64,000 nt of DNA from Physella acuta (Eukaryota > Mollusca > Gastropoda > Physidae), in the NCBI RefSeq assembly GCF_028476545.1, contig NW_026732296.1, positions 372,001 to 436,000 on the forward strand. Reading direction: 5' to 3'. Under the pieces are notes generated by a model, which saw only the letters and a list, made by a program, of their open reading frames with translations, was not told where the DNA came from and ran no database searches. Position 1 is the stretch's first letter; each line of letters starts with the position of its first letter. This document shows positions 47,508 to 59,294 of the stretch, in pieces. A program made the translations under genes and the position numbers.

Positions 47508-49215
47508 GTGTAGATTATATACATATTTGAATCAACCCATCTTGTTTTCTTTTATTGTTATGATATGAATTCTAAAATTATTTTTCGTAGTACTTTTAAA
47601 ATACTAATTCCAAGATTTAGATTGTTAGAAAAGGTACCTCAAAACACTAAAAGTAGCTTATCTTTAATACGATATTCTCTATTTGTTTACAAAAAAATAT
47701 ATTTGCAAAATCAAATACACTTATAATTTGTGTATCTAAACATATATTTCAAACGAAGTATGTAAAATCTTATATTGATTGATAGGGCCTACATTTTAGT
47801 ATTTAAAAAAATACATACATTTTAAAATATAATTCCCCTGACCCTCCCTCCCCCCAACACACATTCCAAAACAAATCAATATTCTTTTAACACGATAAAG
47901 TGTAGTCAGTATATTAGGAAAAAACATCATACAGTATTCAGTTAAGTCTTACAAAACACACACAGCTTTAATGTAAAGTTATTCCGGCGTTAATCCCAAG
48001 ACCTCACATTTTTTCCATTTTCCCAAGAAAATGTAAACCTACCGGGGTCATCTCGGTACGCTTTTAATGGTCATTCCTGAAGTACTTTAGACGAGGGGGG
48101 AGGGGGCGACAGTCAAGAGGATTAACGCTGACAAAACCGTACGGTCATCTGCCCGTAGCGAGGTCATCTGCCGTATAGCTGGGTCATGTGCCCACATCCC
48201 AGCCCAACCGTGGAGGACTGTGTGAGGTATGTTAAATGTCGACGTACCTGGATGCCCCCGGTTTCCTCGCCCTCCCCTCCCGTCATGGGGGGATAGATAT
48301 TCGGGCTAATAAAGAATATTTTATGGTTTGTTTAGTGATGTTATCTCCCCTCTTTCTTCTATCAGTAGAAATCTTCATTTTAACGAGTTGACTTAAAAAT
48401 AAAAATAAATTGACACAAACGTTTTCTGTCGACTCGACTTATGTCTGAAATGTTTGAGTTGCTGTTTAAAAAAAAAATTCAAACATTTTTTTAATATTGT
48501 GTATTGGTTTTAAAAAAATATTTTAAAACGGAAACATTTATTGTGTTATAGTGTAGCATACGGAAAATGAACACATAAGAAGCGTGTTTTTACTTGTTAT
48601 ACGCTATTCTGTTATGGCTAATGTTGCTTTTACAATTTGCCCTCTATTTTTTCAAAATTTTATCCTTTTTAAATTGAATGGTAACTTCCACTGTTAGCTG
48701 AACTAGAATACCAGCAGTCTGTTGCTCGATGTTTGGCCAGGTACCGACTAAAGCTGAGTGGGCTCAGGAAACGTCATAATCGCAAGAGAAGAAGGCCATA
48801 CGAGATGCGAGCTCAACTCTCAAACTCACTCTCTCCACACTTCAACTATACTGATGTGAGAGCTTAACTCTCAAACTAACCCTTTCCACACTTCAACTAT
48901 ACTGATGTGAAAGCTTAACTCGCCAATAAAAAAATTAAAATAAATTAGCCTTCATATTTTTTCGATTTGATCAATTGATACAAACTGACTCAAATCTACT
49001 AGATACATCGACGACGTGTAAATAGGTTATTTTATTATGATCAGCGAGGTGTAAATAGATTATTTTATTATGATCAGCCACGAGTAACTAGACTGTTTTA
49101 TTTGTTGAGTTTATAGCCCGATGATCCAGGCTAGCAGTATAAAATAAGATTTAGCTGCTTCCATTGAACCAGAAAACAACTTAAGCGGAAAGGTAAACTC
49201 CGTACGTTCGTCTCT
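47508..49215. other. irx intron, non-coding
   Basis: A SINE fragment in reverse lies near 48735-48800. A two-copy repeat of about 62 bp (CTTCAACTATACTGATGTGA) lies at 48803-48925. A unique block at 48040-48300 has three GGTCAT words. Confidence 0.5.
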
Positions 49216-49216
49216 C

Positions 49217-49218
<2 letters not shown>

Positions 49219-49292
<74 letters not shown>
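49219..49292 (+). repeat. (TG)n microsatellite
   Basis: About 36 TG dinucleotides. Confidence 0.97.
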
Positions 49293-49295
<3 letters not shown>

Positions 49296-50520
49296 AGCCT
49301 CCGGGGGTATTTCTTCTAATCATTTTATGATCGTTACATTTCTCTACACCCCCCCCCCTCTTAAACACAGACACAAACACACACACATTGTACCCCCTCT
49401 CCCCTTTACTTAAAAGGACTACACGCTTGAGTTATTTCATGTTAATATAGTTGATCCATTATTGTACTGGTTAAACAATACTCGATGTAGACAAGTTAAG
49501 CGATCAATTTACTCATTGTCTCTTGTTTAGATACTCGAGTTGGGGGAGGGGTTCATGGTTTGTGGTTTGAGTATATTGTTAGCTGAATAGCTTAACTATT
49601 GTTATATGTAAAGTTAATATTGTTAACTGTGTTACGGTTATGTTTATAATATTAGTTCAAATGTTATTTACTGATTAAAAAAACGTAATCGATAGAATAT
49701 AATTTTCATTAGTAGAACGATACCGTCTTATATCGTATTTTATTCTATTTAAGTATATTGTTATTTATTTCAGCAGAATACTTTCTAATTACAATCTATT
49801 TATAATTTGAAATACCTCTCATTATTTCAATCAGGAATTTTTTTTAAATATTAAAATACCCCTCGCAGAAAAACGCTCATATTTTTATTTATTTTTACCC
49901 TTAAGTCATTAGCGAAGACAAGTTTAAGGTTATAATGTGAGAGAAGAGTGAAGACAAAATCTCTACCGTTGCGCTCGATTATGTTTATTTATTAGGTTGG
50001 GGTTGATTTAACATTTTTAGTTGGATAATATAAATATTAGAAACGGGCTCCACTGTTGGAGTTTCTCTCAGGTCGATCAACCTATCGTCCCACTAGCTAC
50101 TCCCTAGGTTAGGCCAAGGTTGATGTTTGGTTGATGTCTGGTTATAGAAGAGATTGGTGTAAAGCATTTGCTTTTGCCGTTTTTCCCGTTTCAAACGAGA
50201 GAGGAATTGGACAAGATTTACTCAATTTTGACTTCGGGTGTGTCAACAATAGCAATATTTTCCAGTTTCCAGAAAAAAAGAGACAAAAAATAAAATAAAA
50301 TATGAAATAAATAAAATATACAGCACGGTAAAAAGAACACATTGTGTGTGTGTGTGTGTTTGTATGTGTATATACGTGTATATGTGCGTTCAAGTCTTTG
50401 TGCATGTAGCCATGTTTTATATAAGTCAGTACGTGTATGTGGACATATATATGTGCTTAAGGTGTGTGTGCAATGTGTGGGCTACATCAATGAGCACACA
50501 CACATACACTACCACCGTGT
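49293..50520. other. irx intron, AT-rich
   Basis: TG-rich tracts at 50343-50480 precede the exon at 50527. Nothing else was recognised. Confidence 0.5.
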
Positions 50521-50526
50521 ACTCAC

Positions 50527-50626
50527 CAGCGAGGGGTAAAATGCTGACGGGTCTGAGCCGAGGGGCATGTAGCCCTGTGGTGTGGAGTAGGGGGAGGTGG
50601 GGTAGGCTGGGTCGGGGTGACCCACT
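50527..50626 (-). CDS. irx: irx, third coding exon: Pro/Tyr-rich linker
   Basis: The exon is 100 nt. One base completes the Arg codon split with the previous exon, and 33 codons follow, starting VGHPDPAYPTSPY and ending GSDPSAFYPSL. Family members have the same layout between the CCENGR block and the homeodomain (GYM followed by an SAFY-type motif). The acceptor is TTCCACAG and the donor GTGAGT, with an exit in phase 0. A second AG two bases downstream would break the frame, so CAG at 50627-50629 was chosen. The segment is probably disordered and may act in regulation. Degenerate AT-rich repeats begin about 30 nt upstream of the acceptor (50655-50860), and a TG-rich tract lies beyond the donor. 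Confidence 0.92.
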
Positions 50627-50654
50627 CTGTGGAATAAAAAAAAAATACCCAACA

Positions 50655-50860
50655 GTTATGGTGAGAAAAACAAAACATCGGACAACAAAACATAAAAAAT
50701 ATAATGTTAAGAAAACTAAAATATAATAATTATGATGTTAAGGAAAAACAAAAAATAAATAAATATGATGTTAAGAAAGACGAAACATAATAGTTATGAT
50801 GTTAGAAACTCGACAGGAATAATGTTAAGACAAATGGTTAAAATGTAAAGGTTTAATGAG
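50655..50860 (+). repeat. degenerate TATGATGTTAAGAAA repeat
   Basis: Five or six loose units of about 35-40 bp, starting about 30 nt upstream of the irx acceptor at 50627. Confidence 0.7.
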
Positions 50861-51290
50861 ACGACACGATCTCGACAAATATGGTTGTAACACTAAACAT
50901 AAGCTTTTCACCAACTATGTAATAACAATTTCCTTTTTAATGCCTAAATAAAGAGCGAAAATAATTAATAACACAATGATGGAAATCGATATTTAATATC
51001 TTAATACAGGATATTGACGGTATCTAATATCTTAATACCGGATATTTACCATGTAGAAGCTCTATATAGATTGTTAATTTATAAACTAAATCAGCATTAA
51101 CCTACAGTGATAGAAAGTAACTATAGCACACGTTGCGTTTATTGTGTGAGGTAGGTAAGTGGTAAATATGTATTCTACTTGAGTCATATCATATTAAGGT
51201 ATTCTATGCCTAGGTAATCGTTAAATTGACCTTTATGTACTTGTCATTCCATTTCAATAAAGTTGTAATCGATGAGTTATTATGTAACAT
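50861..51290. other. irx intron, AT-rich
   Basis: A short duplication of ATCTTAATACAGGATATT lies near 50995-51045. No gene. Confidence 0.5.
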
Positions 51291-52080
51291 CCTGGTGTAG
51301 ACAGGTGTGTAGTGTATACAGGTGTGTTGTGTAGATAGGTGTGTTGTCTAGACAGGTGCATTGTTCAACTTTGTGTGTTGTATAACCCAGTGTATTGTGT
51401 AGACAGGTGTGTTGTGTAGATAGGTGTGTTATGTAGACAGGTGTGTTGTGTAGACAGGTGTGTTGTGTAGACAGGTGTGTTGTGTAGACAGGTGTGTTGT
51501 ATAGCCAGGTGAGTTGTGTAGACAGGTGTGTTGTATAACCAGGTGTGTTGTATAACCAGGTGTGTTGTATAGCCAGGTGTGCTAGACAGGTGTGTTGTGT
51601 AGCCAGGTGTGTTGTGTAGACAGGTGAGTTGTGTAGCCAGGTGTGTTGTATAACCAGGTGTGTTGTGTAGACAGGTGAGTTGTGTAGACAGGTGTGTTGT
51701 GTAGCCAGGTGAGTTGTGTAGACAGGTGTGTTGTTAAGCCAGGTGTGTTGTGTAGACAGGTGTGTTGTTAAGCCAGGTGTGTTGTGTAGACAGGTGTGTT
51801 GTGTAGACAGGTGTGTTGTATAACCAGGTGTGTTGTATAGCCAGGTGTGTTGTGTAGCCAGGTGTGTTGTGTAGACAGGTGAGTTGTGTAGCTAGGTGTG
51901 TTCTATAGCCAGGTGTGTTGTGTAGACAGGTGTGTTGTGTAGCCAGGTGTGTTATGTAGCCAGGTGTGTTATGTAGACAGGGGTGTTGTTCAACTTTGTG
52001 TGTTGTAAAACCTAGTGTATTGTAAAGCCAGGTGTGTTGTGTAGCCAGGTGTGTTGTATAACCAAGTGTGCTAGTCAGGT
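51291..52080 (+). repeat. 16-bp minisatellite, about 48 units, CAGGTG-rich
   Basis: The unit is CAGGTGTGTTGTGTAG, with variants ATAACCAGG, AGCCAGG and CAGGTGAG. The array ends 28 bases from the donor of the irx exon at 52109. The minus-strand 136-codon frame is a by-product. Confidence 0.97.
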
Positions 52081-52108
52081 ATGAACATCCCAGGTGTGGC
52101 CCACATAC

Positions 52109-52254
52109 CTGGAGTAGGTGAGCAGCCCAGCGGGGTACTGGCACGAACAGACCGTCTGACCAGTGTGGGGGTTGACCAGGCTCCGGCCGTTCTCACAGCA
52201 CGGACTAGACATGGTGGGCGAGGACGACGAGGAGGACGAGGCGGGCGGCAGCAG
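52109..52254 (-). CDS. irx: irx, second coding exon: Iroquois N-terminal signature
   Basis: This is the first recognisable coding exon of an Iroquois-class homeobox transcription factor. It encodes 48 residues plus two bases of a split Arg codon. A Ser run is followed by SSPCCENGR, TGQTVCSCQY and a Tyr-Ser-Arg end. The CCENGR and GQTVCSCQY block is the hallmark N-terminal motif of insect and other invertebrate Iroquois proteins. The acceptor has a long pyrimidine tract ending in CACAG at 52255-52257. The donor is GTATGT, read on the minus strand from 52108. The exon enters in phase 0, so an upstream exon with the initiator Met (family pattern MSYPQFGYPY) should precede it. I did not find one in 52.3-64 kb. 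An internal Met just before SSPCC could start translation if exon 1 is non-coding. The donor lies 28 bases from a 16-bp minisatellite. Confidence 0.93.
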
Positions 52255-52257
52255 CTG

Positions 52258-52858
52258 TGGGCGACAGAGGTAAAAAAAACACACATCAATTGATTGATAT
52301 TATTAGTACACAACACATACATAATGTACATCAGTTTACGTTATAGAAGAGTCTCAATGCAAAGAATAAATAACATGCATGAAACACGTGATATTTGTAG
52401 AAAAAAAAACCCAATCCTATCGTGATTCTCGTACAAGCTATATTTTTAAAAGAACAACAAGAATATTTCTAAATGCTTTCTTCATACATATAAAAATCCA
52501 TTTAAAGAAGGGTATCGATTGAGAGTAAGACATAGAAAAGTAATTAGTTGTGAAACTTATAGTATGTGTACTAAAATGTCTTTTTTAAGCAAAAAAAAAA
52601 TAGAGTAATTTAATTTATTAACAAAATATCCATATTAAAATTAATAGATAGATAATCTATTATATTTTGTTAATATTGATATTTAGAACAAAACAAATCC
52701 AAAACATTTTTATATTACTATATTTTTTTATCTTTAAATATTGTTTTAGTGAGTATACAGAGTTTGTAGATGTGTAGGCCGCTACAAGCGGCTAGTGTGG
52801 AAGTCATACCCCGGGACATACATCTCTAAGTAATATTTAATCAGATGATAGTTTGAAC
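52258..52858. other. upstream irx intron, AT-rich
   Basis: No element or exon recognised. Confidence 0.5.
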
Positions 52859-53085
52859 CAGTGGCGTAGCGAGGTCGGGTGTCGCCCGGTGCGGCATTTA
52901 ATGGTGTCAACCCCCCCCCCCCCCCCCCCAGAGGCGTAGCTACCCTTCCCGGGGACAAACTTTCGAATTTTCGATTTGCACCCCCCTCAAGTTTTTCTCT
53001 ATATATTTTGCTAATTTTGCCTTGGTGTCACCCCCCTAAATGGTGTCACCCAATGCGGTCCGCCCCCCCCCTCGCTACGCCTCTG
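52859..53085 (+). mobile_element. hAT-type MITE, CAGTGGCGTAGC family
   Basis: It has both inverted ends and the CTTTCGATTTGCACCCCC interior. The flanks GTTTGAAC and GAACATTT do not form a clean 8-bp duplication, so this copy is older or rearranged. Confidence 0.85.
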
Positions 53086-53607
53086 GAACATTTTGAATTT
53101 GGGTCAATGTATTTGTTGAAGTTATGTCAGCATCTCCGTGATTAACCACATACTTATTTCTGTAGTCAGGTCCTGATATATGCGACTGTTAGAGAACTAT
53201 TTTTAGATCTTTCTTACCATGTCCACCCCTCCCCATTTACTGATACAAGCCAATCTTCATGGTGATTCATACATTTTAATGTGTCACATATTTCTATCTT
53301 GTTAATTAGAAATCCATTGTCTGTATTTTTTAATGTCAAAAGTTATCGACAAATTCTCAACAATATTGACACTAAAAGATAACAATTTGTTTACAGTTCG
53401 GACTGGTTTATTCTATAAATAGACATGACAAAAGTCCTTTCTTCATACAGCTGATGAAAACCAGAGTTCTACCTTGATATAGGTATAGAATGTCAATATT
53501 TCGACAGACAGTGACGTCATCGGTAATCAGGTTTACAGGCTTCATACAGTCGACGCCGCAAAAACTTGAACCCCCACCCCCATCCCCACCTCACACCCAC
53601 ACCCACG
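53086..53607. other. non-coding
   Basis: Nothing recognised. Confidence 0.5.
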
Positions 53608-53615
53608 CACCAATA

Positions 53616-53844
53616 CAGAGGCGTAGCGACCCTTCCCGGCGCCCGGGGACAAACTTTTCGATTTGCACCCCCCCCCCCCTCAAACTTTGCACCCCCCCCC
53701 CCTCAAACTTTGCACCCCCCCCCCCCTCATACTTTCGCTTTGCACCCACTCAACCTTTAAATTTATTTCTCCACCCCATTTTGGCGCCCCCTAAGTTCGG
53801 CGCCCGGGGACATATGCCCCCCCCCCCCACCCGCTATGCTACTG
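53616..53844 (+). mobile_element. hAT-type MITE, CAGTGGCGTAGC family
   Basis: Starts CAGAGGCGTAGCGACC and ends GCTATGCTACTG, with perfect 8-bp flanks CACCAATA (53608-53615 and 53845-53852). The interior has four long C runs. GGCGCCC words are shared with the 33627 copy. Confidence 0.95.
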
Positions 53845-53852
53845 CACCAATA

Positions 53853-54640
53853 TTGAGTTTCCTCTATAAATATAAAGATGTAAACAGTAAATAAGACACA
53901 CGAACATTGAACATGTTTCGACCTGGGCCGTCGCTAAACGTTCTAGCGGCCTCTGCTCTGAGATGAAAATATCCCCGTCATAAATATATTACAACAACCG
54001 CATTAGGATATAAAAAAAAACTATGAAATATTGAGTAGTATGCATTAACTAAATAGAAGGGAGTTGGTAGTTTTAAATCTTCTGAGCTCAAAAAACAACA
54101 ACAAAGTAAAAAAAAAAAAAAAAAACCACAACGGATAGTGGCGCAAAGGATTTGAACACTATAATAGCCGTTTGATTCCCAGAATTTAACAAACCATACT
54201 ATATTACTTCATTTAATTTCATCGGCTATTACTGCAGTTTTTTTTCCCGCAAGCTGACTGTTTACTTAGAATAATTTCTTTTAAAAATGTTTGTTTCGGT
54301 TTATTAAGAGATTATAGTGGAGTTGTTTTAGGGTAGTCTAGTTCTTTACTAAAAACAATTGTTTCTGGTATGTAACTTGTAATAGTCTGTTGAAGTTAAA
54401 ACGGATGTTTTCAGATGTTTAGAAGCCCTAGACTTGACTGTAATGTTACGAGCGAGTAAATTGCCTGTTGATTGTGTTACTGTCAACATTGTTTGTGGGA
54501 TTCAATATTTAACGTATCCAAAGTTAATGCTAACATTATAAAGATATTGATTTACTTCACTAAATGGGACTCAGTCTGTGAATACAATAAATAAACTTAT
54601 CTATTAGTCTCTAATACCAGATGAACAGGCATTGGTAGTA
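53853..54640. other. non-coding, AT-rich
   Basis: Nothing recognised. Confidence 0.5.
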
Positions 54641-54647
54641 TCACTAC

Positions 54648-54764
54648 CCTAACCCTTACCCAAACCCAAACCCAAACCCAAACCCAAAACCAAAACCAAA
54701 CTCTTACCCTTACCCTTACCCTTACCCTTACCCTTACCCTTACCCTCATCCTCATCCTCATCCT

Positions 54765-54797
<33 letters not shown>

Positions 54798-55062
54798 CCT
54801 TACCCTGGACCTAAACCTAAACCTAAACCTAAACCTAAACCTAAACCTAAACCTAAACCTAAACCTAAACCTAAACTTAAACCTAAACCTAAACCTAAAC
54901 CTAAACCTAAACCTAAACCTAAACCTACACCTACACCTACACCTACACCTAAACCTAAACCTAAACCTAAACCTAAACCTAACCCTTAACCTTACTCTTA
55001 CCCTAAGCCTTACCTTACCGTTACCCTTACCCTAAATCTCACCCTAACCTTAAACCAAACTA
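54648..55062 (-). repeat. telomere-like mosaic of hexamer blocks
   Basis: Successive blocks on the plus strand are CCCAAA (five or so), CCCTTA (about seven), TCCTCA/CCCTCA (about ten), CCTAAA (about 25), CCTACA (four), CCTAAA again, and mixed CCCTTA. The minus strand reads as TTTAGG/TAAGGG-type repeats. Confidence 0.93.
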
Positions 55063-56070
55063 GTTTTTTTTCATTCACCAAGAAGAAATATCGATCCCAT
55101 AAAAAGATAACGACCGTCAAGTCTCGTGCTACAACATGACTCGCGCGAGAAACACAAAACTCCCCCCACCCCACTCCCACCCCACTCCACCCTCCACACG
55201 TAAAACAAACCCAACCAGTACCGGAAGTGCCTTGCAATTGTCTAGGAGCGCGAGCGCCACACCTCTCGCGCGATGTTTAATGAGAGGGTATCCAGAGAGC
55301 GTCTGAAGCAAATCACCGTCTGCTCCATTGTCAAGTTCCTCTGGCCAAGATCGATTTGTATTGTTTATTGGGCTGGTTCAATTAAAAGCGAGTAGTGCCA
55401 TTGTTGAATTAATGCCGTGTATGTTAATACTTAAATTAATATCGAGTACTTCAATAGTTAAGTTAATATCGAGTACAGCAGTTGTAATATCGAAACCGCA
55501 GTATTTAAATACAAATCAAGTAGGCAATACTACAATTTGAATGTCGATATAACAATTGTTCAATTCATACATAGTTCTACATGTGTATCTAGTAAAAGTT
55601 TCGCTCAAATCAAGTACTTTTTAGTTTATATTTATTTCGGCTTTCCTAGCTTTAGTAGTTGTTATAAATCGATACAATTATCGTTAATTTGATTTGTTAC
55701 TTTTTACATTTAAAAAAAAAGATTTTTAGAGGTTTTTTTCTGTAGTATTTAAGAACAAAATGCAGCTCCGCATTGCACCTGTAAAAAAAAATTTTTGACA
55801 AACAGTCAGTACCATTATGTAAATAAAAAGTTTATCATTAGTACCGAAGGATTTTATGGTGGTGCTGACGACACAGCTAAAGACAGGCAAGCCTTTTGTA
55901 CACTGTACACGAACTGGAACTATGAAGAACAGGAGAAATTTTCCCCGGTGTTTCTTTCATACATTTTTTTCCGGGGGCGAAAAAGCTAGAAATTTCCTGG
56001 GGTGACATGAAAACGTAAAGGGGTGGGAATGGACATTGGTTACAGTATATATTTTCTAGATCAATTATAT
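55063..56070. other. non-coding
   Basis: There is a repeated TAATATCGAGTAC word near 55437-55480. A TTTCTTTCATACATTTTTTTCC motif near 55950 resembles one end of the 61690 MITE. Confidence 0.5.
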
Positions 56071-56074
56071 GTAA

Positions 56075-56290
56075 GATGGCGTGGTCTAGAGCTAGAGCGC
56101 TAGACTGCTCGAGTTCGAATCCGGGTTCAAGTCAGTGAAACGTCCCTGAGTCCGCCCGACTCTAATGAGTACCTAACTCATGTTAGGCGGCTGGGCATAG
56201 TGCTGGCCACACTATCCCTTCATATGCCGAGGTCAAGAAACATGTGAACTCTATTTCATAGCTTTGTAGTGGGACGAGGGAAGAGACAGT
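56075..56290 (+). mobile_element. tRNA-derived SINE, most complete copy
   Basis: The A-box-like head GGCGTGGTCTAGAGCTAG and B-box GAGTTCGAATCCGGG are followed by the shared body (CCCTGAGTCCGCCCGACTCT, TGTTAGGCGGCTGGGCATAG). The 3' part is TTCATATGCCGAGGTCAAGA, then CATGTGAACTCTATTTCAT. Confidence 0.8.
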
Positions 56291-57635
56291 TACTGAAAGA
56301 AACCCTGTATGGCCCTGATACTTTCTTTTTCTCTAACGGATAATGTTTGGCGGGTGTTTTCGGATTCAATTAGCAGCCTGATACAAGTTATAAAATAAAT
56401 TATAATTTATAATCTTCTGTTATTAATTTACTTCTTGTCTTATTACCGGTGTAGGTAACGGTCAAATCAAATTTAAACCCAGGCCACATCCGATCTCATT
56501 TAAATTTCCACTGGTCAGATATTTCTTACGCCCGTCAATGTTTGGGGGTGGGGGGGGGGGGTAGCCAAACTGGCATGGCACCAGAGAACTCAATTGGAAA
56601 ATTGCAGAAACGTATTGAGAAATAATCGATTGCAAATCATTTTCTGTTTCTTGTTTTTCAACGTGCATTCTTGCAACACGTTTAGTATTAATTCAGGCTT
56701 GCATTATTTATGCTTAAGTGAACAGGAGAGTGAGGCATTATAATTAATTGTGTTTTAAATTAATTAATTAGAAATGCATGCTTGTGTTCAATTAAATGAA
56801 CCGACGTGAATCGAAAATTGAAGAGATTACATATAACGTGTATAAGAAATGCACCTTTATTGCAGCCTTAAAACATGAGATGTGAAGAGCATATTGTGTG
56901 TTTTATTCACGCATATATTCATTTTGTTGCGTGAACATACTAAACTAGATTTAGATGTTAAATAAGTATGTTTTAATGAGGTTATGATTGGGGGTAATTA
57001 GGACCCACAAAACGCTGTAGTTTATTTGACAGCGACCTCGGGTCAGTTTTAATCAGTTGCTAATTAGAGATATCCATTTTTTGTTGTATGTGAATGTAGG
57101 TTGACATCTTCAGTGATAGGACAGGACAATAAAATATGTACTCATGGACTGGCATGTAATACTCATGCTGATTTAAGAAAAATATTTGATACAATTTAAG
57201 AAGAGAATTCCTATGCTCCACATGGAATGAAGATGATAAAGTGAAGCCAAGGCACTGAAAAGATAAAACGTCAGCGAACGTGAATGTTATTCCTAGATCG
57301 TGGGTTCGAGTCTCGTTTAGCACTTGTTCCTGTTTGTCCTGCTTCCACATGGCAAGACTAGCTCTTGCAGATCAGCCTGAAGGAGGGGGGGGGGGGGGGA
57401 GAGAGAGGGAAGGGGGGGGGGGCGATGTAACCTGACTAGCATGTGACTCCGCCATCTGTCGTGGCCAGGAAACAGCTGAACTCTACGTCACCTATACAAC
57501 GTGATCTCGAGAACGTCTCTTGCGTAACGCGTCAGTTTTGTTGTCTATAAGGACAACTCAAATGCTAATAGTACGCGTGTCTTTGCTTTTGAATGGCGGC
57601 TTAGTACAAGAAAAATTAAACTCCATCCTTGTATT
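56291..57635. other. non-coding
   Basis: A G-run lies near 56550. A B-box-like GTGGGTTCGAGTCTCG near 57300 may be a SINE head. G-runs occur at 57387-57422. No exon recognised. Confidence 0.5.
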
Positions 57636-57639
57636 AACG

Positions 57640-57975
57640 GATGCCTGAAAAAAAAACTGTTAAGAAAAACTTGGGAAGACCCTATTGGCAAAGAAATACA
57701 AAAGCGCAAATGGTGATAGATTGGACACACCCTGTGTAAACCAACTACCAACATCACCAGACAGGCGCTAGGTTGGATTCCCCAAGGTAAGAAGAGAGTG
57801 GGTGGGCCAGAACAAACTTGGAAAAAGCCAGCTGAAGGAGAAGAAGAACCGGCTGGAATGTTGTGGACCCAACTTGGAGGAATCGCCGAGAACCGAGTAC
57901 AATGAAGAGGTGTGGTTGAGTCCTTACGCTCCACAAGGTGTCCACAGGAATGATGGTGATGATGATGATGATAAA
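57640..57975 (+). mobile_element. LINE 3' end, decayed
   Basis: A plus-strand reading holds the C-terminal pattern common to some LINE reverse-transcriptase proteins: IGHTLCKP, NITRQALGWIPQGKKR, GGPEQTWKKP, then LWTQLGGIAENRV and a short RGVVESL end. Stop codons interrupt it. It closes with a GATGATGATGATGAT tail. The clade is uncertain. Confidence 0.75.
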
Positions 57976-59200
57976 GATTTGCGCAGGAAGGCTTCTTCAA
58001 TAAGAAACAATACATTGTACGGTTTATAGACTGTCTAGTTAAGAAATACGATTAGACTTGAGGATGTAATTAAAAAAAAGGTCTCCAACAGCTGTAGTCT
58101 GACAGATTAGGCATGATTTGTACCCTCAACAATAGTTGTACCCTTCTATTTTATTACCTGAGTGCAAACGATTTTTCAAAAGTTTTATAAATAAGTTTTT
58201 TTTAGTTTGTTCGGCATAATGAAACTCTTTGTTTTCTAGAAGATAAATTCAGATTCGTTTATGATTTCAATTTTTACAAACAACCACCGCAGTGGTTAGT
58301 TCTAAAAGTCATTCTCACAACAACTAACCCCCACCACAACCACACCATGATTACACCTCAACCACATAACAACTATCACATTTTTCTTGAAATATCCACC
58401 CACACGCCTTTCCACACAAACCCCCCACATAAAACTCAAACCCAACCAGAAAGTGCTCCCAACCCGCCCCATTCGCCTGCACCCCTGACATTACCCCACC
58501 CCCTCAGAACGAGGGAGTCAGCCATTATTTGTATGCCCCTTGCGTATCGATTCCCGGCAATCAATACTCGGCCGTGGAACTACCTGAAACAGCACTTAGC
58601 AGCTTCCTCTGCGCCGCTTCCTCTCTGGATGGGCTATGAAACCTAGTGCCAATACTTTATTGATATTTCTTTTGTACTCTCAAAATTAAGCTTTTTTCCT
58701 CCGCTGTCCTCCGCCCTTCTTCTGTATGTTTAAAATATTGGGCACAAATAGCAATGCAACAAAGTACGGTTGAAATTGAGAGAAAAAAATATTAGAGTTA
58801 GAGAGTGGGGAGAAGGGAAGGGGGAGGGGGTTATGTTTAATTGGGGGGGGGGGGGATGTGTCAGGATTTAAAGCGAGTAGATTTGAGAAACAGAAGTGCG
58901 AGCTGATTGCTTATTTGGTTTAATTAGGGATCATTCAAGAACCTCGCCATGAGTTTCTTCAAGACGTGAGGGCTAAATTTTATCGAGTTTTTTGTTGTTG
59001 TCGGGAGTTTTTGGGTTACATCAGAACTTGCGATTGGATCATAGAGAGATAAAGACGCAGGGATAAAGAGGGAAGAAAAGGAAGAGAGAGGCAGGGGGAG
59101 AAGGGGTAGAAAGATACCTTAGAGGAGGAGGTTGGAGAAAGATAAAAGGGTAAGAGAGAAAAAGATAAGAAAGGAGGAAATAATGACTTAACAGAGAAGA
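57976..59200. other. non-coding
   Basis: It contains a C-rich, A-rich stretch at 58320-58510 and a G-run near 58842. No gene recognised. Confidence 0.5.
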
Positions 59201-59294
59201 GAAGAAGAAGAAGAAAAAGAAGAAGAAGAAGAAGAAGAAGAAGAAAAAGAAAAAGAAAAAGAAGAAGAAGAAGAATAAAAAGAAGAAAAGAGAG

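Noticed and set aside
56462-56668. QFGYP on the minus strand, resembling the start of Iroquois proteins
   Set aside because: There is no matching initiator Met (MSY), the following residues are a C-run, and the nearby GTAAGA donor is in the wrong phase for the exon at 52254. Probably chance.
58347-58646. 99-codon plus-strand frame ending NTRPWNYLKQHLAASSAP
   Set aside because: It looks faintly like a mobile-element tail, but I could not match it to a family with confidence.
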